Shown here: piece after piece, positions 36,381 to 43,204 of the stretch
Numbering within the stretch: position 1 is the stretch's first letter
Layout: every line of letters begins with the position of its first letter
Origin: Bacillota bacterium
GTDB taxonomy: Bacteria > Bacillota > Sulfobacillia > JAJZYS01 > JAILZS01
Length of the DNA stretch: 53,517 bases
Direction: 5' to 3'
Assembly: GCA_023512375.1 (NCBI GenBank)
Contig: JAILZS010000014.1
Location: 1 to 53,517, forward strand
Position numbers and translations under genes: made by a program
The notes under the pieces: model-generated
What the model was told of the DNA's origin: nothing
Database searches by the model: none
Seen by the model: only the letters and a program-made list of their open reading frames with translations

Positions 36381-37574
36381 CTAGTCTCCGCCCGAGCCGC
36401 TGTTGTCCTGCCCCGACCCCGACCCCTGCGGGCCCGAGCCTCCGTTGCCGTCGGACCCTTGCCCCGGGCCGGCGGAGAGGACGGCCCCGGTCGAGGCGTC
36501 GACGTACACCGCGGCGGTGGAGCCGTCCGCCTGCACCAGCGTCACGCGCCAGGCGGTGCCGTACAGGCTGTCGACCAGCTCAACGTCCACCGGCACAGCG
36601 CCGGCGTTGGCGCCTAGGGCGGCGGAGACGGCCTGGTCGAGCGACACGGTGGGCGCGGCGGGGGCGCCCCCCTGGCCCTGGAAGTCGCCATGCATGGTGT
36701 CGATGGCGAGAAGCTGGGGCGAAGCACCCGTGGTTCCCGCCGCCGATGCGGGTTGGGCGCTCTCCAATACGTCCGCGCTGCCGCCGGCGGAGGAGGCCAC
36801 CACCACGGCGTAGGCGGGCACGCCGGCGAACAGGGCGTTGCCGAAGCCGAAGCCGCCATCTCCGCCATCTCCGCCGTCGCTCGTGCCGAGGCCCTGCCAG
36901 CCGTACAGGCGGGCGGAGAGGGCGAAGGGCTGGGCGAGGGAGGGGATGGCAAGGGAGGAGACGGTGGCCACGGCGGCGTCGGCGGCGGCGGTGAGCGAGA
37001 CGGCCGGGGCGGAGACGGTCGGTCCGCCGCCGGTCGAGCCGGCGCCGGAGCCGGACGAGCCGGAGGTGTTCACCGTGACGGTTACGGTCTGGCCTCCCAC
37101 GTCGAGGCTGAACACGGTGATGGCGCCGTTGTCCTCGCTCTGGGCGGTCACGGGGGCGCCGTTCTGCGCTGCCAGGGTGCTCTCGAGGGCGGCCAGGAAG
37201 GCGTTGAGGGCGGTGCCTTGGACGGGGGCGGTGCCAGCGCGCATGCGTACGCGCCGCCCGACCGGGTGGACGCGGCCGCTGGCGGCGTCCACGAACACGC
37301 GCCCCTCCGTCCGGCCGCGCACCCAGGTGACGACGTAGCCGCGTCGGCCGCCCACGCGGGCGGGGGCCATGGCCAGCACCGTCATGCCTCGGGCGCGCAG
37401 GGAGGCGCGCAGGGCGCGCGCCAAGACGAGCGCCGCCCGGTCGCGCACCACGAGGTGGGCGCGGCCGCGGGCGGGTAGACCGCGGGCGAAGGAGGGGGCG
37501 GCCTGCGCGCCGAGGGTGGCGGCGACGGCCAGCGCCCCGGCGATCATGTGGGGGAAGAACCGGTGGCCTCGCAT
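36381..37574 (-). CDS. Secreted PepSY-like protein with Gly/Ser-rich regions
   Basis: The 397-residue protein starts with ATG at 37574 and has a signal peptide (HMIAGALAVAATLGAQAAPS). An N-terminal PepSY-like repeat (GYVVTWVRGRTEGRVFVDAA, then SGRVHPV) and a C-terminal one (DQAVSAALGANAGAVPVDVE, then AAVYVDASTGAVLSA) flank a long Ala/Gly/Ser-rich middle, including GSSGSGAGSTGGG. The tail after the second repeat is also Gly/Ser/Asp-rich. PepSY domains often inhibit or chaperone proteases or bind the cell wall. There is no protease domain. It is probably extracellular or wall-associated; the role is unknown. Confidence 0.65.
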   Translation of the reverse strand: MRGHRFFPHMIAGALAVAATLGAQAAPSFARGLPARGRAHLVVRDRAALVLARALRASLRARGMTVLAMAPARVGGRRGYVVTWVRGRTEGRVFVDAASGRVHPVGRRVRMRAGTAPVQGTALNAFLAALESTLAAQNGAPVTAQSEDNGAITVFSLDVGGQTVTVTVNTSGSSGSGAGSTGGGPTVSAPAVSLTAAADAAVATVSSLAIPSLAQPFALSARLYGWQGLGTSDGGDGGDGGFGFGNALFAGVPAYAVVVASSAGGSADVLESAQPASAAGTTGASPQLLAIDTMHGDFQGQGGAPAAPTVSLDQAVSAALGANAGAVPVDVELVDSLYGTAWRVTLVQADGSTAAVYVDASTGAVLSAGPGQGSDGNGGSGPQGSGSGQDNSGSGGD

Positions 37575-37696
37575 GGGTGTCCACTCCCATCCCTGTCGGA
37601 TTCTCCCAAGGGGTCCGAGGGCATGGTAGGGGGGGATTGTGGCAGGTGTATGGCAGCGGGGCTGTCGAGGCACGGAAGCGGGAGTCGCGCCCACCG

Positions 37697-38446
37697 TCAC
37701 GGAAGGGGATCTCCCGTCGGCCCGTAGCCGATGCCCAGACCCCCGTCCACCGCCAGCACGGCGCCGGTCACGTAGGAGGCGAGGGGCGACAGGAGGAAGG
37801 AGGCCGCCGCCGCCACCTCTTCCGGACGGCCCGCGCGCCCGAGGGGGATGGACGACAACAGGGCGCGGCCGCGCTCGCCCTCCCCCAGGGAGGCGCCCAT
37901 CCCGGCCGTCAGGGCGCCGGGCACGACCGCGTTCACACGCACGCCGCGCGGCCCCCATTCCATCGCCAATGCCCGCACCCAGGCCACGAGCGCCGCCTTG
38001 GTGGCCGCGTAGGCGGCGGCTGGGAAGGGGCGGGGCGGGGCGAACGCGTCGATCGAGGCCACCGCCACCACCGCGCCTCCCGCCGCTTCCAGCGCGGGCC
38101 GCAGGAGGGAGAGGAGTTCGGCCAGGGAAGCCACGTGCACGTCGAGCATCTGGTGCCACTCGTCCCGCGTCGTGCGGTGCCAGGCGTCGGCGTAGGCCAC
38201 GCCCGCCACATGGGCCACGGCCGTCACCGGCAGGCGGGCGAGGCGGGCGCGCGCCGCCTCGTTCCAAGGGCGGCGCAGGTCCTGGACCACGACCTCGGCC
38301 CAGGGGGCGCCCTCCTGCCGCATGGCGCGGGCCAAAGCGGCCGTCTCCTCCCCGCCTCGGCCTACCAGGGCGAGCCCCCGCCCCTCGCCCGCCAGCCGGT
38401 GGCAGAGGGCCTCGCCCACCGGGGAGCGGGCGCCGGTCACCACCAC
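37697..38446 (-). CDS. Short-chain dehydrogenase/reductase
   Basis: The frame starts with GTG at 38446; adjacent in-frame GTGs make the exact start uncertain. The 249-residue protein has the Rossmann loop VVTGARSPVGEAL, which replaces the usual TGxxxGIG with a serine/proline version, then the active-site YAATK, a serine in AVASIDAF, and the C-terminal GAVLAVDGGLGIGYG. The fold reduces or oxidises a carbonyl or hydroxyl group using NAD(P). It lies back-to-back with tatD and has no informative partners. The substrate is unknown. Confidence 0.88.
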   Translation of the reverse strand: MVVTGARSPVGEALCHRLAGEGRGLALVGRGGEETAALARAMRQEGAPWAEVVVQDLRRPWNEAARARLARLPVTAVAHVAGVAYADAWHRTTRDEWHQMLDVHVASLAELLSLLRPALEAAGGAVVAVASIDAFAPPRPFPAAAYAATKAALVAWVRALAMEWGPRGVRVNAVVPGALTAGMGASLGEGERGRALLSSIPLGRAGRPEEVAAAASFLLSPLASYVTGAVLAVDGGLGIGYGPTGDPLP

Positions 38447-38561
38447 CCCGCCGCGCTCCGGGTTTGACAGCCCGATCGCCTCCTGCTACACTCCGCGCGT
38501 TCTTGCCAGCCCGCCGGTGACCCAGTATGTCCGACGCCCCGCCGGGGCGTAAAGGAGCGCC

Positions 38562-39380
38562 ATGGCCGCCCTGCCCGAACCGCCCCCGCTGCCGCCGCCG
38601 TTGCCGGCGCCGGCGGTCGACACCCACGGCCACCTCAGCGATCCCCGGCTCGCGCCCACAGCGGAGCGCCTGTTGGCGCGGGCGGCGGCGGTGGGGGTGG
38701 CGTACGTCGTCGACCCGGCGGTGGACGCCGCGAGCGCGGAGACGGCCCTCGCCCACGCCCGCCGTTTTCCCCGGGCCGTGCGCGCCGCGGTGGGAGTGCA
38801 CCCCCACGAGGCGGCGGCGCTCGGCCCGGACGACTGGGCGCGCGTCGAAGCCTTGGCCGCCGATCCCCTGTGCGTGGCCGTGGGCGAGGTCGGCCTCGAC
38901 CACCAGCGCGTCTTCTCCCCGCCTGCGGTACAGGAGGAGTGCCTCGAGCGCAGCCTGGACCTGGCGCGACGCCTGGACAAGCCCGTCCTCCTCCACGTGC
39001 GGGCCGCGTACCGCCGGACGCTGGAGATCCTGGACGGGGCGGGGAGGGTGCGCGGCATCCTGCACGCCTTCTGGGGCGACCGGGAGACGGCGGAGGCCTT
39101 CCTGGTGCGCGGTTTCCTCCTGGGGGTGGGAGGTGCGGTCACCTTCCGGCGCGAGGAGGGCCTGAGGCAGGTGATCGCCGCCCTTCCGCCCGGCTCGTTC
39201 GTTCTGGAGACCGACGCCCCTTACCTGGCGCCGGAGCCGGTGCGCGGGCGCACCAACGAGCCAGCCCTGGTGGCCTACACGGCCCGTCGGGTGGCGGCGG
39301 TGCGGGGCGTGGAGGTGGCCGAGCTGGTGCGGGAGACGACGGCGGCGGCCGCCCGCCTGCTCGGTTGGCCAGCGGAATAG
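38562..39380 (+). CDS. tatD: TatD-family metal-dependent DNase
   Basis: The ATG at 38562 follows AAAGGAGCGCC. The 272-residue protein carries the metal ligands of the family: VDTHGHLSDPRL, VAVGEVGLDHQRVFSP, VLLHVRAAYRRT, ILHAFWGD and FVLETDAPYLAPEP. The N-terminal proline run (PPLPPPLPAP) is an odd extension. In Bacillus this gene (yabD) stands at the head of the ori-proximal cluster, next to the wall gene yabE and ksgA, the same order as here. It is a 3'-5' exonuclease with a role in DNA repair or quality control. Confidence 0.93.
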   Translation: MAALPEPPPLPPPLPAPAVDTHGHLSDPRLAPTAERLLARAAAVGVAYVVDPAVDAASAETALAHARRFPRAVRAAVGVHPHEAAALGPDDWARVEALAADPLCVAVGEVGLDHQRVFSPPAVQEECLERSLDLARRLDKPVLLHVRAAYRRTLEILDGAGRVRGILHAFWGDRETAEAFLVRGFLLGVGGAVTFRREEGLRQVIAALPPGSFVLETDAPYLAPEPVRGRTNEPALVAYTARRVAAVRGVEVAELVRETTAAAARLLGWPAE

Positions 39381-39481
39381 GGCGCGAGTGTCGAGACGGG
39401 TCGCACGTTTTTTCCGGACTCCGGAAGGAGATCCGGTTCCTGGACGCGAACACCCCGCACCGACTTGCATGGGAAGAAAAG

Positions 39482-39511
39482 TTGTCGGCAACCGGAACGC
39501 CGGCATAGGAT
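39482..39511 (+). promoter_or_regulatory. Likely promoter of the 3D-domain gene
   Basis: TTGTCG at 39482-39487 and TAGGAT at 39506-39511, 18 bases apart, precede GGGAGGTGAAAGG and the GTG at 39530. The transcript would have almost no leader. A hairpin (CCGGACTCC/GGAGATCCGG, 39414-39436) lies just upstream and may end tatD. Confidence 0.45.
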
Positions 39512-39529
39512 GCGGCGGGAGGTGAAAGG

Positions 39530-40069
39530 GTGGCCGGGGGTTGGCGGCTGGGCGCAGGGCGGAGCGGGGCGGCGGCGGCCGTGCTCGCCTGCTTGGCGCT
39601 CGCCTTCGCCCCCACCCCGGGGGCTGCGGCCGCGGCGCACGCCCGGCACGCCTCAGCCGCCGCACACCGGCGGCACGAGCCGGCGGGGCGCCGGACCGGG
39701 CGGCCGGCCGCCCGTCGGGGCGGACGCGCCGACGGCCGCAGGCCTGCCCCCGCGGGGCAGGCGACGGGTGGCTACACGGTGGTGGGCCACCTGACGGTGG
39801 AGGCCACGGCCTACTGGCCCGACCCGTCCTGGTCCGACGGCGTCACGTCGACGGGCGTGCGGGCGCAGTACGGGGTGGTGGCCGTCGATCCCAGCGTCAT
39901 CCCCCTCGGCACCCACCTCTACATCCCCGGTTACGGCCAGGCCGTCGCGGCGGACACCGGTGCGGCGATCGTGGGCGACCGCATCGACGTCTGCTTCGAC
40001 ACCGCCTGGCAGGCCCAAGACTGGGGCGTGCGCTACGTGACGGTGGCCATCGAGCGGCCCACCGGCTAG
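39530..40069 (+). CDS. Secreted 3D-domain protein (YabE/RpfB-like cell-wall factor)
   Basis: The start is GTG at 39530 behind GGGAGGTGAAAGG. A signal sequence (AAAAVLACLALAFAPTPGAA) is followed by a long, basic, His/Arg-rich linker and, from about residue 95, a 3D domain: VEATAYWPDPSW, GVVAVDPSVIPLGTHLYIPG, AADTGAAIVGDRIDVCFDT. The three aspartates of the 3D fold are present, as in MltA-like lytic proteins. The 179-residue product is shorter than YabE, lacking its G5 and DUF348 repeats. It sits at the yabE position between tatD and ksgA and probably remodels peptidoglycan. Confidence 0.82.
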   Translation: MAGGWRLGAGRSGAAAAVLACLALAFAPTPGAAAAAHARHASAAAHRRHEPAGRRTGRPAARRGGRADGRRPAPAGQATGGYTVVGHLTVEATAYWPDPSWSDGVTSTGVRAQYGVVAVDPSVIPLGTHLYIPGYGQAVAADTGAAIVGDRIDVCFDTAWQAQDWGVRYVTVAIERPTG

Positions 40070-40092
40070 GCGCCTTCGCGCGGCGGATGGCA

Positions 40093-40117
40093 GGGCGGCC
40101 CCGGTCCGGGGTCGCCC
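40093..40117. terminator. Hairpin after the 3D-domain gene
   Basis: GGGCGGCCCCGG and CCGGGGTCGCCC pair along twelve bases with one G-T wobble and a one-base loop, so the apex will open; TT follows. It lies 23 bases after the stop. Confidence 0.5.
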
Positions 40118-40260
40118 TTGGCGCGGTTCGGTGCCTTCCCGGCGGCGTGCTATGCTGGTGCCACAGGCATCGAATGGGGTGACGCAAGGCGCAGGCACCG
40201 ACTACGCCCACCGCCATCCGCGCCGCCCTGGCCGAGCGCGGGCTGGCGCCGCTGCACCGC

Positions 40261-41070
40261 ATGGGACAGCACTTCCTGGCGGACCCGCGCGTCGCGGCGC
40301 GCATCGCCGCCGCTGTGGCGAACCGCCCGGAACGGGTGTGCCTGGAGGTGGGACCGGGCCTGGGAGCGCTGACGGCCGCCCTGACGGACGCGGGGCGGCG
40401 GGTGGTGGCGGTGGAGATCGACCGCGGCCTGGCGGCCTTCGTGCGCGACCTCGCGGGCGTCGACGGCGCGCCCGTCACCGTGGTGGAGGGCGACGCCCGC
40501 ACGGTCGATCTGGCCGGCCTCTCCGCCCCGGCCGACACCCTGTTCGTGGGCAACCTGCCCTACTACGCCAGCTCCCCGCTCCTAAGGCGCGCCCTCGCTC
40601 TGGGCTACCCCGCGGCGGTGGTCATGGTACAGCGGGAGGTGGCGGGGCGCCTGGTGGCGCCGCCGGGCCGACCGCTGCGGAGCGGCCTGACCGTGCTCCG
40701 GGAGGCGGTCTGCGCCATGGAGGTGCTCTTCTCCGTGCCGCCCGAGGCATTCTACCCCCGCCCGGAGGTGGAGTCGGCGGTCGTCCGCCTCACGCGCCGC
40801 CCCGACGCCCTGGCCGGGGCCGCGTACGCGCGCCTGGAGCGGGCGCTCAGGGCCGGTTTCGGCCACCGCCGCAAGGGGATGCGCCAGGCCCTGCGGCACG
40901 GTACGGCCCTCTCCCCTGGGGAGGTGGAGGCGGCCCTCGCGCGCGCGGGCGTGGAAGGGCAGCGCCGCCCCGAGACGCTTTCCCTGGCGGAATGGGACGC
41001 CTTGGCCCGGGCCCTGGAGGAGGAAGGGGGCGAGGGGGCGTGGCGGCCGGAAGCGCGGGCTGGTTCGTGA
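40261..41070 (+). CDS. ksgA: 16S rRNA dimethyladenosine transferase
   Basis: From the first ATG the protein has 269 residues and begins GQHFLADPRVAARIAAAV, then EVGPGLGALTAAL (SAM motif I), VAVEIDRGLAAFV and VGNLPYYASSPLLRR (the NLPY catalytic motif). It methylates two adjacent adenines near the 3' end of 16S rRNA during 30S assembly. Codons upstream of the ATG, from 40207, read PTAIRAALAERGLAPLHRMG, matching the family's N-terminal helix, but the codon where a start belongs (40204) is ACG. The true start is therefore either an unusual codon or hidden by an error. rnmV, common before ksgA, is absent. Confidence 0.93.
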   Translation: MGQHFLADPRVAARIAAAVANRPERVCLEVGPGLGALTAALTDAGRRVVAVEIDRGLAAFVRDLAGVDGAPVTVVEGDARTVDLAGLSAPADTLFVGNLPYYASSPLLRRALALGYPAAVVMVQREVAGRLVAPPGRPLRSGLTVLREAVCAMEVLFSVPPEAFYPRPEVESAVVRLTRRPDALAGAAYARLERALRAGFGHRRKGMRQALRHGTALSPGEVEAALARAGVEGQRRPETLSLAEWDALARALEEEGGEGAWRPEARAGS

Positions 41071-41534
41071 GCCCCAGCCGGGGACGCCGGACGCTGGAGG
41101 GGATGTACCGCGACCTCGTCGAGTACATGGCCGAAGACCCCGAGGCGCGCTACAAGCTCATCGTGGGCAGCGACTCCCAGCTGAGGCAGGAGCTCGTCTT
41201 CGTCACCGCCGTCGTCTGCCATCGCCTGGGCAAGGGGGCGCGTTACTACTACCAGCGCGTGCGCCACCGGCGCATGGCCAGCCTGCGCCAGCGCATCTTC
41301 TACGAGACGTCGCTCAGCCTCGAAGTGGCCGGCGACTTAAGCCGCCTGTTCGCCGAGCGGGGCCCGGCGGACGTGGAGCTCGAGATCCACCTCGACATCG
41401 GGCCCGAGGGCGAGACGCGCGACCTCATCCGGGAGATCGTGGGCATGGTCATGGGCAGCGGCTTCCCGGCCAAGATCAAGCCCGAGGCGTACGCCGCGTC
41501 GTCGGTGGCGGACCGGTACACGAAGAACGTCTGA
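41040..41534 (+). CDS. YkuK/DUF458 RNase H-like protein
   Basis: The start chosen is GTG at 41040 after GGAGGAAGGGGGCGAGGGGGC; an inner GTG at 41067 overlaps the ksgA stop. The first gives 164 residues with the family N-terminus WFVSPSRGRRTLEGMYRDLV. Other marks are YKLIVGSDSQLRQELVFVTA, VELEIHLDIGPEGETRDLI and GFPAKIKPEAYAASSVADRY. The fold resembles RNase H with aspartates in conserved positions, but no activity is established. Overlap with ksgA shows it is translated as part of that operon. It is not at this position in Bacillus. Confidence 0.85.
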   Translation: MAAGSAGWFVSPSRGRRTLEGMYRDLVEYMAEDPEARYKLIVGSDSQLRQELVFVTAVVCHRLGKGARYYYQRVRHRRMASLRQRIFYETSLSLEVAGDLSRLFAERGPADVELEIHLDIGPEGETRDLIREIVGMVMGSGFPAKIKPEAYAASSVADRYTKNV

Positions 41535-41835
41535 ACGGCGGTCCCGGCCGCCGCGTACGTCGAGTCCGCCCTGCCGGGGCGTCGGCGAAGCGGGCGCGGC
41601 GCGGGACGGGGAAGCGGCCGGGGGATCGCCGCCCCAGGGGGTCGGCGCGTCGGCTGGCGCCGGCTTGGCAGCCAGGCGGTCGCGACTCTGCGAGCGCGCC
41701 GGCGATCCGGCGAGTGGGAGGCGCTCTGGGCCAGCGAACCCCATCGCCGCCGCCCGAAGGCCCGCCGCCGAGAACAGGTCCGAACCGCTGCATGACCACC
41801 ACGGTTGTGAGGCACACCCGTTCGCCCGATATCGA

Positions 41836-41901
41836 TTGACAACCGCCGATGTCCCCTGTAAAATACCGCGCCTTGACGGTCTGCCCCGACCCGCGTACAA
41901 T
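41836..41901 (+). promoter_or_regulatory. Two tandem consensus sigma-A promoters for veg
   Basis: Promoter one is TTGACA (41836-41841), 17 bases, TAAAAT (41859-41864). Promoter two is TTGACG (41873-41878), 17 bases, TACAAT (41896-41901). Both are near-perfect, the strongest in the window. The preceding 300 bases (from 41535) hold no gene I can identify. Confidence 0.85.
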
Positions 41902-41941
41902 CGTTCTAGCCGCGTCGTTGGGCAGGAAGGATGTGGTGGGG

Positions 41942-42226
41942 TTGGCGGCCAAGGTTCTTGCGGACATCAAGCGGGACCTGGACGGACTCATCGGCTCGCG
42001 CATCCGGTTGCGCGCCAACAAGGGTCGGCGCAAGGTCGACGAGCGGGAGGGGATCCTGGAGCGCACCTACCCCAGCATCTTCGTGGTGCGCCTGGTCGAG
42101 GACTCCTCCATGCGGCGCGTGTCCTTCAGCTACGCCGACATCCTCACGGAGGCGGTGGAGCTGACGGTGTGCCGCGACGAGCCGCCCGTGCGCCCGCCGG
42201 CGGCGCAACCCTGCCCGGTGAACTGA
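41942..42226 (+). CDS. veg: Veg-family protein
   Basis: The family start (MAxxLxDIKxxLDG) points to TTG at 41942, nine bases after GGAAGGA; GTG codons at 41933 and 41936 are alternatives. The 94-residue product reads [20 protein letters not shown], then [20 protein letters not shown] and [15 protein letters not shown]. In Bacillus, Veg is very strongly expressed and affects biofilm matrix gene control. Here too it lies behind tandem consensus promoters. The extra C-terminal residues after VELTVC are proline-rich and unusual. A strong hairpin follows. Confidence 0.92.
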   Translation: MAAKVLADIKRDLDGLIGSRIRLRANKGRRKVDEREGILERTYPSIFVVRLVEDSSMRRVSFSYADILTEAVELTVCRDEPPVRPPAAQPCPVN

Positions 42227-42242
42227 CCTGAAGTGCCGCGAC

Positions 42243-42273
42243 GGCCCGGGCGCCCGCGATGGGCGCCCGGGCC
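42243..42273. terminator. Strong hairpin after veg
   Basis: GGCCCGGGCGCCC and GGGCGCCCGGGCC form a perfect 13-base-pair stem around GCGAT, followed by TCATT. It lies 17 bases past the veg stop. Confidence 0.75.
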
Positions 42274-42322
42274 TCATTCCGCATGGCGTTCCCGGCGGCG
42301 TCGCATCCTGCCCGGTCGGGGG

Positions 42323-43150
42323 GTGGTGGCGTTGGCCGCGCGGCGAGGTGCCGTCATGGTGGTGGGCGGTCACGAGGACCACAGCGGCGCCCGCCGCATC
42401 CTGCGCGAGTTCGTCCGCCTGTCGGGGGGCTTCGCGGCGCGCATCGCCGTGGTGGCCACCGCCGCCGAGGACCCCGCGGCGGCGGCGGCCGCCTACGTCG
42501 ACGCCTTCGCCTCCCTGGGGGCGCCCGCCCGGGCGGTGCGCGTGGCCGACCGGCGCGAGGCGGGCGACTTCGCCGTCGCCGACCTCCTGCGCCAAGCGAC
42601 CGGCATCTTCTTCACCGGCGGCGACCAGCTGCGCATCACCGCCATGCTGGGCGGCACGCCGTGCGAGGCCGCGCTCCGGCAGGCGCACGGCGCAGGGGCG
42701 GTGGTGGCCGGCACGAGCGCCGGGGCCAGCGCCATGAGCTCCACCATGATCGTGGGCGGCCGTTCCGACGCCTCGCCCCGGCGGGAGGTGGTGCGCATGT
42801 CCCCAGGGCTTGGGCTGTTGCCCGAACTCGTCATCGACCAGCACTTCGCGCAACGCGGCCGCCTCAGCCGCCTGCTCGCCGCCCTGGCCCAGAACCCCGG
42901 CCTGTTGGGGGTGGGGGTGGACGAGGACACCGCCTTCGTGGTGGACGGCGACGGCGTCCTGCGCGTCGTCGGCAGCGCCACGGTCACCGTGCTCGACGGG
43001 CGGGGGGTGCGGCTGTCGACCGCCTCCGAGGCCGACCTGGACCAGTCGCTCACGCTCACGGGCGTGGTCCTCCACGTGCTGTCCGACGGCTATCGGTTCG
43101 ACATCCGCGCCCGCCGGCCGTACCCGCCGGCGCCGGAGGGGGCGGAATAG
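42323..43150 (+). CDS. cphB: Cyanophycinase
   Basis: GTG at 42323 or 42326 behind GGTCGGGGG is the likely start, giving about 275 residues. The peptidase S51 fold is clear: VMVVGGHEDHSGARRIL, FFTGGDQLRITAML, then the nucleophile serine in VVAGTSAGASAMSSTMIVGG, and LGVGVDEDTAFVVDGDG. The enzyme cuts cyanophycin, a polymer of aspartate and arginine, to dipeptides, usually as an intracellular serine exopeptidase. It precedes cphA by 54 bases and probably shares its transcript, so synthesis and breakdown are encoded together. The gene pair lies between veg and ispE, unlike in Bacillus. Confidence 0.9.
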   Translation: MVALAARRGAVMVVGGHEDHSGARRILREFVRLSGGFAARIAVVATAAEDPAAAAAAYVDAFASLGAPARAVRVADRREAGDFAVADLLRQATGIFFTGGDQLRITAMLGGTPCEAALRQAHGAGAVVAGTSAGASAMSSTMIVGGRSDASPRREVVRMSPGLGLLPELVIDQHFAQRGRLSRLLAALAQNPGLLGVGVDEDTAFVVDGDGVLRVVGSATVTVLDGRGVRLSTASEADLDQSLTLTGVVLHVLSDGYRFDIRARRPYPPAPEGAE

Positions 43151-43204
43151 GGCGAGGGCGCCGGGAAAGCCTACGCCTTGTCACGCGAGGGAGGAAGGCC
43201 GCCG

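Noticed and set aside
36700-37480. Gly-rich frames opposite the PepSY-like gene
   Set aside because: Their repeats are only the mirror of the Ala/Gly/Ser-rich real protein.
39381-39530. Possible cyclic di-AMP (ydaO) riboswitch before the 3D-domain gene
   Set aside because: Such riboswitches often precede wall genes of this kind, but the 150-base leader lacks the conserved core, and a promoter sits just before the start codon.
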